Notes: generated by a model from the letters alone, not told the origin. 64,000 nucleotides of DNA from Rhizobium terricola (GCF_012927355.1 NZ_JABBGK010000002.1:330758-394757), one strand, 5' to 3'; positions 56,681-64,000 are shown, counted from the stretch's first letter. Numbers and translations: made by a program.

Positions 56681-57529
56681 ATGATTGACCAGACGGGGGA
56701 GCCGAACGCGGGAATTGCGCCATTCGAGCTATATGCCCTGCGCTATGCAATGCATGGCGGGCGCACCGCCAAGGACAATTTTCTCTATGCCGACCCACAT
56801 GAGTCAGGCGCCAATCTCGACTATTTCATATGGCTTGCCCGGCGCGGAGACGAGGTATTCGTGATCGACACGGGCTTTGGCAGCAATGCGGCCAAGGCAC
56901 GCGGACGGACGCTGCTGCGCGATCCGAAGGACGCGCTCGCCCTGCTCGGTGTCGAGGCCCGCACGGTTTCGCAGGTCGTGCTCACCCATCTGCACTATGA
57001 CCACGCGGGCACCCTCGGGGACTTTCCGGTCGCACGGTTCCACCTCCAGGTCGATGAGGCCGGACACGCCACCGGCCCCTGCATGTGCGACGCGAAGGCG
57101 CGCGCGCCTTTCGACGTCGAGAACATCGTCGCCTATATCCGAAGCCTCTATGCCGGCAGGATCGAGTTCCATCGTGGCGACCGCGAACTGGCGCCGGGTT
57201 TCTGGCTCCATGCGGTGCCGGGCCATAGCGCCGGACTTCAGGCTGTGCGCGTCATGACCGAACGCGGATGGGTGGTGCTCGCATCCGACGCCACGCATTT
57301 CTACGCCAACATGGAACGCCGCAATCCCTTCCCCGTGCTCTTCGACGAAGCTGCACTCATTCGCGGTTACTCGAGGCTGACAGAGCTGGCGCCCAGCCTC
57401 GATCACATTGTGCCGGGGCACGACCCGGCGGTGATGCGCGCCTACCCGGCGGCCTCGACGGAACTGGAAGGGGTCGTCGTTCGGCTGGATGTCGCGCCCT
57501 CGCTATCGTGGGAGGAGCTTTCGCGATGA
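56681..57529 (+). CDS. MBL-fold lactonase candidate (AHL/pyridoxolactonase-like)
   Basis: A 282-residue metallo-beta-lactamase-fold hydrolase of the N-acyl-homoserine-lactonase type: Val-Ile-Asp-Thr-Gly-Phe, Thr-His-Leu-His-Tyr-Asp-His-Ala-Gly, Gly-His-Ser-Ala-Gly, Ala-Ser-Asp-Ala-Thr-His. 4-Pyridoxolactonase of M. loti is an MBL enzyme encoded beside an SDR pyridoxal dehydrogenase and the PPAT gene; the same trio occurs here. I infer opening of a pyridoxolactone. Start 56681 is preferred over the ATG at 56657 for its nearer GGAA. Its stop overlaps the SDR start (ATGA). Confidence 0.86.
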   Translation: MIDQTGEPNAGIAPFELYALRYAMHGGRTAKDNFLYADPHESGANLDYFIWLARRGDEVFVIDTGFGSNAAKARGRTLLRDPKDALALLGVEARTVSQVVLTHLHYDHAGTLGDFPVARFHLQVDEAGHATGPCMCDAKARAPFDVENIVAYIRSLYAGRIEFHRGDRELAPGFWLHAVPGHSAGLQAVRVMTERGWVVLASDATHFYANMERRNPFPVLFDEAALIRGYSRLTELAPSLDHIVPGHDPAVMRAYPAASTELEGVVVRLDVAPSLSWEELSR

Positions 57530-58308
57530 AGTCACCGAGCGGAAGAGGTGTTCTGATTACCGGTTCGGCCGTCGGCCTCGGGCTGGAACTGGCGCGATCC
57601 TTTGCGAAGGCCGGCGATCGGGTCTTTCTGACCGACATCCTGCCGGATGTTGAAGACACAGCCGATGCACTGGCCGAGGAAATCGGCCGCCCCGTCGGCG
57701 CGGTCGAAATCGACCTTTCGGAAGCAGGTGCCGCCGCCTGCCTCGTCGATGAAGCGGAAAGTCATCTCGGCACGATCGACGTGCTGATCAACAATGCCGT
57801 TGTCCGCAAGATGTCGCCGGTGGAGACGCTCGGCGATGCGGACTGGGATCGGGCGATCGAAGTCAATCTTTCAGCGCCCTTCCGGCTGATCCGGGCATGC
57901 CTGCCAAAGATGCGGGAGCGCAACCAGGGCCGCATCATCAACATGGCCTCGGTCTACAGCCTGATGGCACTGGCCGGGCGTGCGGACTATGTCACGACCA
58001 AGCATGCAATGATCGGCCTGACGCGCACCGTCGCCCTCGAACTCGCAGCGACGCGCATCACCTGCAATGCAATCTGCCCGGGCCTGATGGCGACCGATTC
58101 GGCGCTCGATCGCATCAAGACGCTCGCGGACGACAAGGGCATTTCCCGCGACGAGGCGGAGCGGCTTTTCCTTTCCACCCGGCAGCCGGGGGGCAAGTTC
58201 ATTCCGATAGAAACGGTGACGGCGCTTGCGCAGTTCCTTTGCGGCCCCTCCAGCGAGGGCATCAATGGTGCAGCCATCCCCGTGGACAATGGCTGGTCCT
58301 TCGCTTGA
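57526..58308 (+). CDS. Classical SDR dehydrogenase (pyridoxal dehydrogenase candidate)
   Basis: A 260-residue classical SDR: Ile-Thr-Gly-Ser-Ala-Val-Gly-Leu-Gly cofactor loop, Asn-Asn-Ala-Val, Ser in Met-Ala-Ser-Val-Tyr-Ser, and catalytic Tyr-Val-Thr-Thr-Lys. Asp follows strand 2 (Thr-Asp-Ile-Leu-Pro), suggesting NAD+. In M. loti the SDR pyridoxal 4-dehydrogenase makes 4-pyridoxolactone, the substrate of the lactonase. Four-base overlap with the MBL gene argues for the same step order here. Substrate not proven. Confidence 0.9.
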   Translation: MKSPSGRGVLITGSAVGLGLELARSFAKAGDRVFLTDILPDVEDTADALAEEIGRPVGAVEIDLSEAGAAACLVDEAESHLGTIDVLINNAVVRKMSPVETLGDADWDRAIEVNLSAPFRLIRACLPKMRERNQGRIINMASVYSLMALAGRADYVTTKHAMIGLTRTVALELAATRITCNAICPGLMATDSALDRIKTLADDKGISRDEAERLFLSTRQPGGKFIPIETVTALAQFLCGPSSEGINGAAIPVDNGWSFA

Positions 58309-58337
58309 ACGGCGGACCGCGACAACAGGAGAGTTGA

Positions 58338-59234
58338 ATGACTGAGATTGGTTTCATTGGCCTCGGGAACATGGGCCGGCCGATGGCGGAACGCATTATC
58401 GGCGCAGGCTACACGCTTGTCGTCAATGATCGCGCCGACGCGGCGGTCGCTGCGCTGACGGCCGCCGGTGCTGGCGCTGCGGCAACCATTGCCGAGCTGA
58501 CCGCTCGCGCCGAAACGCTTTTCCTGTCGCTGCCCACGCCTGAAGTGGTGCTGGCCGTCGGCCGGAGCATCGCCGAAACCCCCGGCATCGTGAAGCGCGT
58601 CGTCGATCTTTCGACCACCGGTCCGAAAGCCGAGATGGATCTGGCGGAGATCCTGTCGGCTGCCGGGATTGCCTTGATCGACAGCCCGGTATCGGGCGGC
58701 GTCGCGGGCGCAACGAAGGGCACGCTGGCGCTGATGGCGGCCGGACCGTCGGCCGATTTCGCCGTCGTCGAGCCAATGCTTCTTACGCTCGGCAAGGTGA
58801 TCCGCGTCGCCGAGGAGCCTGGCAAGGCCCAGGTGATGAAGCTCATCAACAATATCTGCTCGGCCGCGGCACTCGCGATCACCTCCGAGGCGATGGTGAT
58901 GGGCGCAAAAGCCGGCCTCGACGCCGACGTGATGATCGAGGTCCTCAATGCCGGCTCCGGCCGCACATCGGCGAGCGTCGACAAGATTCCGCGCTTCGTC
59001 CTGCCGCGTGGCTTCGACTTCGGCTTTGCGATCGCCCTGTCGCTCAAGGACATCCGCCTTTGCCTCGAGGAAGCCGATCGCCTCGGCGTGCCCATGCTGG
59101 TCGGCAATGCGGTGCGGATGCTGTTTTCGATCACCAAGGCCGATTGCGGCCCGACGGCCGACATGACGGCGATCATCCGTCCACTGGAAAAGTGGGCCGA
59201 TACGGAAGTTCGCGGCAAGGCCGCCGGCGCCTGA
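58338..59234 (+). CDS. Beta-hydroxyacid dehydrogenase (3-hydroxyisobutyrate dehydrogenase family)
   Basis: A 298-residue enzyme: N-terminal Ile-Gly-Leu-Gly-Asn-Met-Gly-Arg-Pro-Met, Asp-Ser-Pro-Val-Ser-Gly-Gly-Val-Ala-Gly-Ala, and catalytic Lys in Gly-Lys-Ala-Gln-Val-Met-Lys-Leu-Ile-Asn-Asn. Family members oxidise a hydroxymethyl next to a carboxylate-bearing carbon (3-hydroxyisobutyrate, 2-hydroxymethylglutarate, tartronate semialdehyde). That chemistry suits the CH2OH left on a ring-opened B6 skeleton. It starts 30 bases after the SDR and ends two bases before the MmgE/PrpD gene. Confidence 0.93.
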   Translation: MTEIGFIGLGNMGRPMAERIIGAGYTLVVNDRADAAVAALTAAGAGAAATIAELTARAETLFLSLPTPEVVLAVGRSIAETPGIVKRVVDLSTTGPKAEMDLAEILSAAGIALIDSPVSGGVAGATKGTLALMAAGPSADFAVVEPMLLTLGKVIRVAEEPGKAQVMKLINNICSAAALAITSEAMVMGAKAGLDADVMIEVLNAGSGRTSASVDKIPRFVLPRGFDFGFAIALSLKDIRLCLEEADRLGVPMLVGNAVRMLFSITKADCGPTADMTAIIRPLEKWADTEVRGKAAGA

Positions 59235-59235
59235 C

Positions 59236-60591
59236 ATGGCCAGCATCAGCGCCACCGTCGCCGCCTTCGTTCATACTCCGCCAACGCTGCCCGACGCCGT
59301 CATAGCTGCCGGGCGGCGCTCGCTGCTCAACATGGTGGGAACGGCGATCGGCGGCTCCGGCGAGGCGGCGATCGACAAGCTGGCAGCGTTGCTGCCGGTC
59401 TTCTCCGGCGCGCCGACCAACACGCTGATCGGACGCACCGAACGGGCCGACATGCTGTGGGCCGCCTATATCAATGCGGCCGCAGCAAACATCTTCGACT
59501 ACGACGACACCCATATCCCAACCGTGATCCACCCCTCGGCACCCGTGGGCCCGGCCGTGCTGGCGCTCGCGGAAACCCTTTCTGCCCAAGGGCGCCCGGT
59601 CAGCGGCCAGGCCCTGATCGAGGCGTTCGTGCTCGGTGCGGAGGTCACCTGCCGCCTGGGTAACGCCCTCCATCCGACGCATTATGCGCGCGGCTGGCAC
59701 ATCACCTCGACCTGCGGGGTGTTCGGCGCCGCCATGGCGGCCGGGCGCCTGCTGGATCTTTCGCCTTCGCAACTGGTCGACGCGCTCGGCAATGCGCTGG
59801 CGCAAGGGGCGGGTTCCGTCGAAACGCTCGGCACCATGTCAAAAAGCCTCTCGGTGGGCCAGGCTGCACGCGGCGGCCTGATGGCGGCGCTATTGGCGGC
59901 CGATGGCTATACCGGCCCCGCAGAACCGCTCGAGGGCAAGCGCGGCTTCCTGGCGCTTCACGCCGATCAGCCGGACCTTGTTGCCATCACGGGCGAACTC
60001 GGTAGTCGGTGGGAGATCCTCAATAATACCTTCAAGCCCTATCCCTGCGGCGTCGTGCTGAACCCGGTGATCGAGGCATGCCTCGCGCTGCATGCGAAGG
60101 GCGGCTTCGACGCGGCCGACGTCGCCTCGGTGGAACTGACCGGCCATCCGCTGCTGCGCCAGCGCACCGACAGGCCCGGCGTGACCACCGGACGATCGGC
60201 ACAGGTCAGTGCACAACACGCCGTCGCTGTCAGCCTGCTGCGCGGGCGTGCCGATCTGGCAGCATTCTCCGATGCGGCGGTCGCCGATCCGGAGATCCGG
60301 GCTTTCGGTCAGAAACTCGCCTTCCGCGACGACCCGGCTTCCGCTCTCGATGCGGTGGAGGTTCGTCTTCGCCTCACCGACGGGCAGGAAATCCTGCATG
60401 CCGTCTCCGCCGCCAAGGGCGGGCTCGGACATCCGATGAGCGACGCCGACCTTGCCGGAAAATTCCGCGACCAGATCGCATGGCGGCGCCTTTCGGTGGA
60501 TGGCGATGCCTTGATCGCTGCGATCGAGGGGCTCGAGGACACCTCAGACGGTGCCGCATTCCTGCGCGCAACACGCCCCTCAACCTTTTAA
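59236..60591 (+). CDS. MmgE/PrpD family protein
   Basis: A 451-residue MmgE/PrpD protein with Asn-Ala-Ala-Ala-Ala-Asn-Ile-Phe-Asp-Tyr-Asp-Asp-Thr-His, His-Pro-Ser-Ala-Pro-Val, Gly-Trp-His-Ile-Thr-Ser-Thr-Cys-Gly-Val-Phe-Gly, and Lys-Pro-Tyr-Pro-Cys-Gly. The family includes 2-methylcitrate dehydratase, cis-aconitate decarboxylase and iminodisuccinate epimerase, which act on branched or amino polycarboxylates. It starts one base after the preceding stop. A dehydratase/decarboxylase role on a tricarboxylate intermediate is inferred. Confidence 0.92.
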   Translation: MASISATVAAFVHTPPTLPDAVIAAGRRSLLNMVGTAIGGSGEAAIDKLAALLPVFSGAPTNTLIGRTERADMLWAAYINAAAANIFDYDDTHIPTVIHPSAPVGPAVLALAETLSAQGRPVSGQALIEAFVLGAEVTCRLGNALHPTHYARGWHITSTCGVFGAAMAAGRLLDLSPSQLVDALGNALAQGAGSVETLGTMSKSLSVGQAARGGLMAALLAADGYTGPAEPLEGKRGFLALHADQPDLVAITGELGSRWEILNNTFKPYPCGVVLNPVIEACLALHAKGGFDAADVASVELTGHPLLRQRTDRPGVTTGRSAQVSAQHAVAVSLLRGRADLAAFSDAAVADPEIRAFGQKLAFRDDPASALDAVEVRLRLTDGQEILHAVSAAKGGLGHPMSDADLAGKFRDQIAWRRLSVDGDALIAAIEGLEDTSDGAAFLRATRPSTF

Positions 60592-60615
60592 GACCAGACA
60601 TTACAGGAGGAATTC

Positions 60616-61800
60616 ATGAGCCAGAGAACATATTCGGATCCGATCTTCACGCTGACGACCGGCCCGGTGGACGCCTACCCGTCCGTGCTGCGCGCACTGT
60701 CCCGCCCGGTGCTCTACGACTATGATCCGGCCTTCCTCGAGCAGTACGAGGCGACGAATGCCAAGGTCCGGCAGGTCTTCCACACGAGCACGCCACCGGT
60801 GATCCTGCAGGGCGAACCGGTGCTGGGACTGGAAGCCGCCGCCGCTTCGCTGATCGCCAAGAACGACGTGGTGCTCAACCTCGTCTCGGGTGTCTATGGC
60901 AAGGGCTTCGGCTTCTGGGCGGCGCGCTACGCCAAGGAACTGGTCGAGCTCGAAGTCCCCTACAACGAAGCCCTGACGGCGGATGCCGTGGCGGACATGC
61001 TGAAGAAGCGCCCCGACATCGCGATCGTCTCCCTTTGCCACCACGACACACCATCCGGCACGATCAATCCGGTCGCGGAAATCGGTGCGGTCGTGCGGGC
61101 CGCCGGCAAGCTGCTGATCGTCGATTCCGTCTCGGCCTTCGGCGGCATGGACGTCCTGCCTGAAACGTCCTGCGCCGACATCTTCGTCACGGGGCCGAAC
61201 AAGTGCCTCGGCTGCCCCCCGGGATTGTCGCTCCTGCATGTGAGCGAGGCCGCCTGGGAAAAGATCGCCGCCAACCCCGACGCGCCGACCGCTTCGATCC
61301 TCTCGATCAGCGACTGGAAACGGGCCCATGAGGCGAGCCAGCCGTTTCCCTTCACGCCGTCCGTATCCGAGATCTATGCCCTGGATGCCGCGCTCGATCT
61401 CTACCTGGCCGAAGGGGAACAGGCGGTCTGGGCCCGCCATGCGCTGACGGCCAAGGCCTGCCGGGCCGGCATCCAGGCTGCAGGCCTCAAGCTCTGGGCG
61501 GCGCGCGAGGAGATCGCATCGCCGACCTGCACCGCAGTCGCAATTCCGGAAGGCGTCGACGAATCCAAACTCAGGGCATCCATCCGGGCGCGCTACGGCG
61601 TCGTCTTCTCGTCGGGCCGGGCCGAGACGCTGGGCAAGCTGACCCGCATCGGGCACATGGGGCCGACCGCCCGCCCGACCTACTCGCTCATCTCCGTCGC
61701 GGCGATTGCCGGTGGGCTCCAGGCAGCCGGCGTCAAGGGGATCGATGTCGGGGCCGGCGTTGCCGCCGCCATGGCGGTGATCGACCAGGCCCAGGCGTAA
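60616..61800 (+). CDS. ppaT: Pyridoxamine-pyruvate aminotransferase
   Basis: A 394-residue fold-type I aminotransferase that closely follows the Mesorhizobium loti enzyme: Leu-Thr-Thr-Gly-Pro-Val-Asp-Ala-Tyr-Pro, Tyr-Asp-Tyr-Asp-Pro-Ala-Phe, Cys-His-His-Asp-Thr-Pro-Ser-Gly-Thr-Ile-Asn-Pro, Thr-Gly-Pro-Asn-Lys-Cys-Leu-Gly. Glu67, Tyr94, Lys196, Phe246, Arg335 and Arg344 match, with a constant shift of one, the active-site residues I recall for M. loti PPAT (68, 95, 197, 247, 336, 345). It converts pyridoxamine plus pyruvate into pyridoxal plus alanine without PLP as cofactor. AGGAGG supports the ATG. Last gene of the five-gene operon. Confidence 0.92.
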   Translation: MSQRTYSDPIFTLTTGPVDAYPSVLRALSRPVLYDYDPAFLEQYEATNAKVRQVFHTSTPPVILQGEPVLGLEAAAASLIAKNDVVLNLVSGVYGKGFGFWAARYAKELVELEVPYNEALTADAVADMLKKRPDIAIVSLCHHDTPSGTINPVAEIGAVVRAAGKLLIVDSVSAFGGMDVLPETSCADIFVTGPNKCLGCPPGLSLLHVSEAAWEKIAANPDAPTASILSISDWKRAHEASQPFPFTPSVSEIYALDAALDLYLAEGEQAVWARHALTAKACRAGIQAAGLKLWAAREEIASPTCTAVAIPEGVDESKLRASIRARYGVVFSSGRAETLGKLTRIGHMGPTARPTYSLISVAAIAGGLQAAGVKGIDVGAGVAAAMAVIDQAQA

Positions 61801-61838
61801 GGGCTGGCCCGGCATCCAAGTCCCTGCCTCTTGACCGA

Positions 61839-61872
61839 AGCCTCCGGGAACCATGCGGCCTTCCCGGAGGCT
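61839..61872 (+). terminator. Hairpin after ppaT
   Basis: Perfect 12-bp stem AGCCTCCGGGAA / TTCCCGGAGGCT with a 10-base loop, 39 bases after the stop. No U-tract follows, so it may protect the 3' end or terminate with help. Confidence 0.5.
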
Positions 61873-62335
61873 CTCCAGCCGGTGCCTGCCCCGCCTTCCG
61901 CCAAACGGCTCAGCGCAGAGACCGTAGGGAGCGGAAAGCTGTTGAAGATCACCGGAAGTCCTAAAATTGGGGGAGTAACCACCGCTTCGGATTCGAGCAA
62001 AATCGATTATGTATCCGCCCCTGCCGCAGAGCGATTCGTCGCTTCGACGTGCCGATACTGTAATCATACTCACTAACATCCCGGATCGAGAATGTTATTC
62101 CATTTCGAACTTTTCGCATATTCTCACCATCGCTGCCGTTGCTTGGATGATTCGGCGCGATGAGAACCGAACGCTCAAGGCAAAGGCATCTGCAAGCCAG
62201 CTGGCCAGACGCGTGGATGGAGGCGGCGCTGCATCCAAAACAGGCACCTCGGCAATCTACCGCTTTTAAAGCAGGCATTTTGTGTGTAGTAATACCGTAT
62301 TATCAATTCTCAGTTCGCGAACGGGGCACAAACTG
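61873..62335 (+). other. Intergenic region before the GntR gene
   Basis: About 460 bases without a supportable gene. GC falls markedly after 61960. It holds ATACTGTAAT (62055-62064), close to the operator-like motif of this cluster, and the palindrome at 62290. Confidence 0.5.
62290..62302. promoter_or_regulatory. Autoregulatory operator candidate of the GntR gene
   Basis: TAATAC, one base, GTATTA: a perfect inverted repeat 34 bases before the GntR start. The ATACCGTA core recurs in reverse at 63973-63981. Confidence 0.6.
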
Positions 62336-63052
62336 ATGGCCAAGCTCTTGCAACGGAAGACACCGCCCAGCGACTTCAGGGTCGTCAAGGCCGCGGCACC
62401 GGTTCGCCACAGCGTCACCGAAAGCATCCGCGATTCGATCGCGGTCGGATATTTCAAGGCCGGGGAACGCATCACCGAACGCGACCTCTGCGAAATGACG
62501 GGCGTCAGCCGGACCGCCGTGCGTGAAGCCCTGCGCCAGCTCGAAAGCGAGGGCCTGGTGCAGGTCGTTCCGCATCGCGGGCCGATCGTCGCGCGTCTGC
62601 TCCCCGAACAGGCCGAAGGCATCTACCAGGTCCGCGTCGAGCTCGAGGGCCTTGCCTGTGAACTGTTCGCCCGCAACGCCACGGACGAGGACATCGAAGC
62701 CTTGAAGGCCGCGTTCGAGGTCCTGAAGCGCGGCGAGCACATCACCGACCCGCTGGAGCGGCTGACCGCGAAGAACGCCTTCTACGACTGCCTGATCTAC
62801 GGCGCGCACAACGAGGCCCTGGGGCACACGCTTTCCTCGCTCAACGCGCGTGTGATGGTTCTGCGTGCCACGTCTCTCGGCGCACCCGGACGGACGCGCG
62901 AAAGCCTCGAGGAACTGGAGGAGGTCGTCGGCCATCTCGCCGCCCGGCGCGGCAAGGAAGCCCGCAAGGCCGCCGCGCGCCATGTGATGAATGCCGGCAA
63001 GACCGCGCTTGCCATCCTGCGCGAGCGCCTGGCCGAAGAAGGCGAAGAGTAA
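62336..63052 (+). CDS. GntR family (FadR/FCD) transcriptional regulator
   Basis: A 238-residue regulator: winged HTH at about residues 22-90 (Ile-Thr-Glu-Arg-Asp-Leu-Cys-Glu-Met-Thr-Gly-Val-Ser-Arg-Thr-Ala-Val-Arg-Glu-Ala-Leu) and an all-helical FCD ligand domain (about 95-225) where Asp/His metal positions are only partly evident. FCD regulators sense small carboxylates and usually control the adjacent catabolic genes. It stands between the B6-like operon and a divergent-facing SDR gene. The ATG at 62336 has only a weak GGGGC site. Confidence 0.92.
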   Translation: MAKLLQRKTPPSDFRVVKAAAPVRHSVTESIRDSIAVGYFKAGERITERDLCEMTGVSRTAVREALRQLESEGLVQVVPHRGPIVARLLPEQAEGIYQVRVELEGLACELFARNATDEDIEALKAAFEVLKRGEHITDPLERLTAKNAFYDCLIYGAHNEALGHTLSSLNARVMVLRATSLGAPGRTRESLEELEEVVGHLAARRGKEARKAAARHVMNAGKTALAILRERLAEEGEE

Positions 63053-63054
63053 AC

Positions 63055-63078
63055 GTTCGGCCCGCTCGCGGGCCGAAC
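63055..63078. terminator. Hairpin between convergent GntR and SDR genes
   Basis: GTTCGGCCCGC / GCGGGCCGAAC, an 11-bp perfect inverted repeat beginning two bases after the GntR stop. No U-run. Likely shared by both genes. Confidence 0.5.
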
Positions 63079-63091
63079 CTCAGATCCTGGT

Positions 63092-63859
63092 TCAGATTCC
63101 CGGTGTCGCGCCACCATCCACGTTGATCACGGTGCCATGAACGTATGAGGCGGCCGGGCTGCAGAGAAAACGGACCACGTTTGCCACCTCGTCGGGATCG
63201 GCAAAGCGCTGGATTCCCTGTTCGAGGCGCATTTCCTCGCGCGCATCCTCAAACGAAATTCCCCGGTCCCGGGCCAGCGTTTCGATCCGCTTGGCGAGGC
63301 GATCCGTGACGATGTGGCCGGGGCAGAGCGTATTGATCCGCATTCCCGTATCGACGGCGCGCTTTGAGATCGCCTTGGTGAAGTTGATCAGCGCCGAGTT
63401 GACCGAGCCGCCGATGGTGAAGTCCGGTTCCGGGGTATGGGCGCCGACACCCGAAATGTTGATGATCACGCCCTTGCTCTCGGCGAGGGCGGACCAGGCG
63501 GCCCTGCAGAAGCGCACCGTGGCGTGAAACTTGAGGGCGAAACCGTCGAGAAAATCCTCGTCGGTCAGCGCAAAAAAATCGCCCCGCTTGGTCGCGCCAG
63601 CGTTGTTGACCAGGGCATCGATGCGGCCCGTCGCCTCCAATGTGGCGGCGACAACCTTTTCCGCGACCCCCGCCTGGGAGAGATCAGCCGCGACAATGAT
63701 GACCTTCGGCGAACCCGCGGCCCGAGCCAATTCGGCGGTGGCTTCGAGGCCTTCCGCATCGCGTGCGCACAGGCTCAGCGCGAAGCCGTCCCTAGCCAAG
63801 CCGATCGCGAAAGCTCGCCCCAATCCACGGCTGGCTCCGGTGACAATTGCAGTCCGCAT
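63092..63859 (-). CDS. SDR family protein lacking the usual catalytic Tyr and Lys
   Basis: A 255-residue SDR fold: Val-Thr-Gly-Ala-Ser-Arg-Gly-Leu-Gly cofactor loop, Val-Asn-Asn-Ala-Gly-Ala-Thr, Ile-Ser-Gly-Val-Gly, Cys-Pro-Gly-His-Ile-Val-Thr-Asp. Where classical SDRs have Tyr-x-x-x-Lys-Ala-Ala-Leu, this one reads Gly-Gly-Ser-Val-Asn-Ser-Ala-Leu, so Tyr becomes Gly and Lys becomes Asn. A subgroup of SDRs in catabolic clusters shares this change. It may bind NAD(P) without classical chemistry. I prefer the ATG at 63859 (AGAGGAAAA upstream); a GTG at 63865 is possible. Confidence 0.88.
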   Translation of the reverse strand: MRTAIVTGASRGLGRAFAIGLARDGFALSLCARDAEGLEATAELARAAGSPKVIIVAADLSQAGVAEKVVAATLEATGRIDALVNNAGATKRGDFFALTDEDFLDGFALKFHATVRFCRAAWSALAESKGVIINISGVGAHTPEPDFTIGGSVNSALINFTKAISKRAVDTGMRINTLCPGHIVTDRLAKRIETLARDRGISFEDAREEMRLEQGIQRFADPDEVANVVRFLCSPAASYVHGTVINVDGGATPGI

Positions 63860-64000
63860 ATTCACTTTTCCTCTCGAGTCCAGCGATCAGGCCTTACAAT
63901 AACGCATTTGAAATCATATGGTTAAGTTAAGGAAACGAAAATTCGCCCTCACCGCCCTTTTTCATTATTGTATTACGGTATGATCATGCTATCGTATTCT
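63860..64000. promoter_or_regulatory. Promoter region with operator-like motif at the window end
   Basis: A/T-rich divergent-type promoter region. At 63967-63984 it reads ATTGTATTACGGTATGAT, which contains the reverse of ATACCGTA seen before the GntR gene and ATTACGGT seen between the two operons. A gene beyond the window probably starts to the right. Confidence 0.5.

Overview
The window is chromosome-like DNA from a high-GC alphaproteobacterium, most likely a member of the Rhizobiaceae (Rhizobium, Agrobacterium, Shinella or Ciceribacter type). The pointers are a full-length RirA iron regulator, a DUF1476 ATPase-inhibitor zeta-like protein, a DUF6481 gene beside a cold-shock gene, and an intergenic palindromic element of the kind scattered through rhizobial genomes. 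Coding density is high. I found no CRISPR array, rRNA, insertion sequence, integrase or prophage.

Layout. 0-9 kb holds housekeeping genes: a cut-off dienelactone hydrolase, guaB, a zeta-like protein, a Tat-exported MBL hydrolase, an MFS pump, a VOC protein, rlmE and a Ppx/GppA phosphatase, ending with tRNA-Gln(CUG). 9-22.5 kb is less dense and looks accessory: small hypothetical genes, cspA with two co-oriented small genes, then a redox and hydrolase group (three aldo/keto reductases, an MFS pump, a divergent LysR regulator, secreted hydrolases, a broken carboxymuconolactone decarboxylase, a cupin, and a cytochrome P460/DUF4405 pair). 22.5-33 kb is mainly polyamine and amine catabolism: an XRE-cupin regulator, an omega-aminotransferase, an amino-acid/amine dehydrogenase, a gamma-glutamylputrescine synthetase-like enzyme, a PuuB-like oxidase and N-carbamoylputrescine amidase. 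A GT25 glycosyltransferase, a beta-CASP nuclease and a DUF454 protein are inserted among them.

33-48 kb is mixed: an AraC regulator with a divergent SDR, gluconokinase, a GMC oxidoreductase, rirA divergent from a ferric-iron binding protein whose upstream region carries two tandem iron-responsive operator matches, an M48 protease/YjgN pair, mmsA with a divergent LysR gene, two divergent HupE metal permeases with a DUF1007 partner, and a 1-Cys peroxiredoxin.

48.1-63.9 kb is the most interesting part: two divergent operons plus a GntR regulator that look like a complete pathway for a pyridine compound, most likely a vitamin B6 form. The rightward operon encodes a lactonase-type MBL enzyme, an SDR, a beta-hydroxyacid dehydrogenase, an MmgE/PrpD protein and a strongly conserved pyridoxamine-pyruvate aminotransferase. 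The leftward operon encodes a carboxymuconolactone-decarboxylase-family protein, an HpaB-type flavin monooxygenase with its flavin reductase, an NTF2-like protein, two amidases, a NicX-type ring-opening dioxygenase and a GMC oxidoreductase. The upper half resembles B6 degradation in Mesorhizobium loti. The lower half resembles nicotinate or hydroxypyridine degradation. I infer a hybrid route in which the B6 ring is hydroxylated at C6, opened between C2 and C3, and stripped of acetate and ammonia by the two amidases. A short motif recurs in the intergenic regions of this cluster and is a candidate GntR operator.
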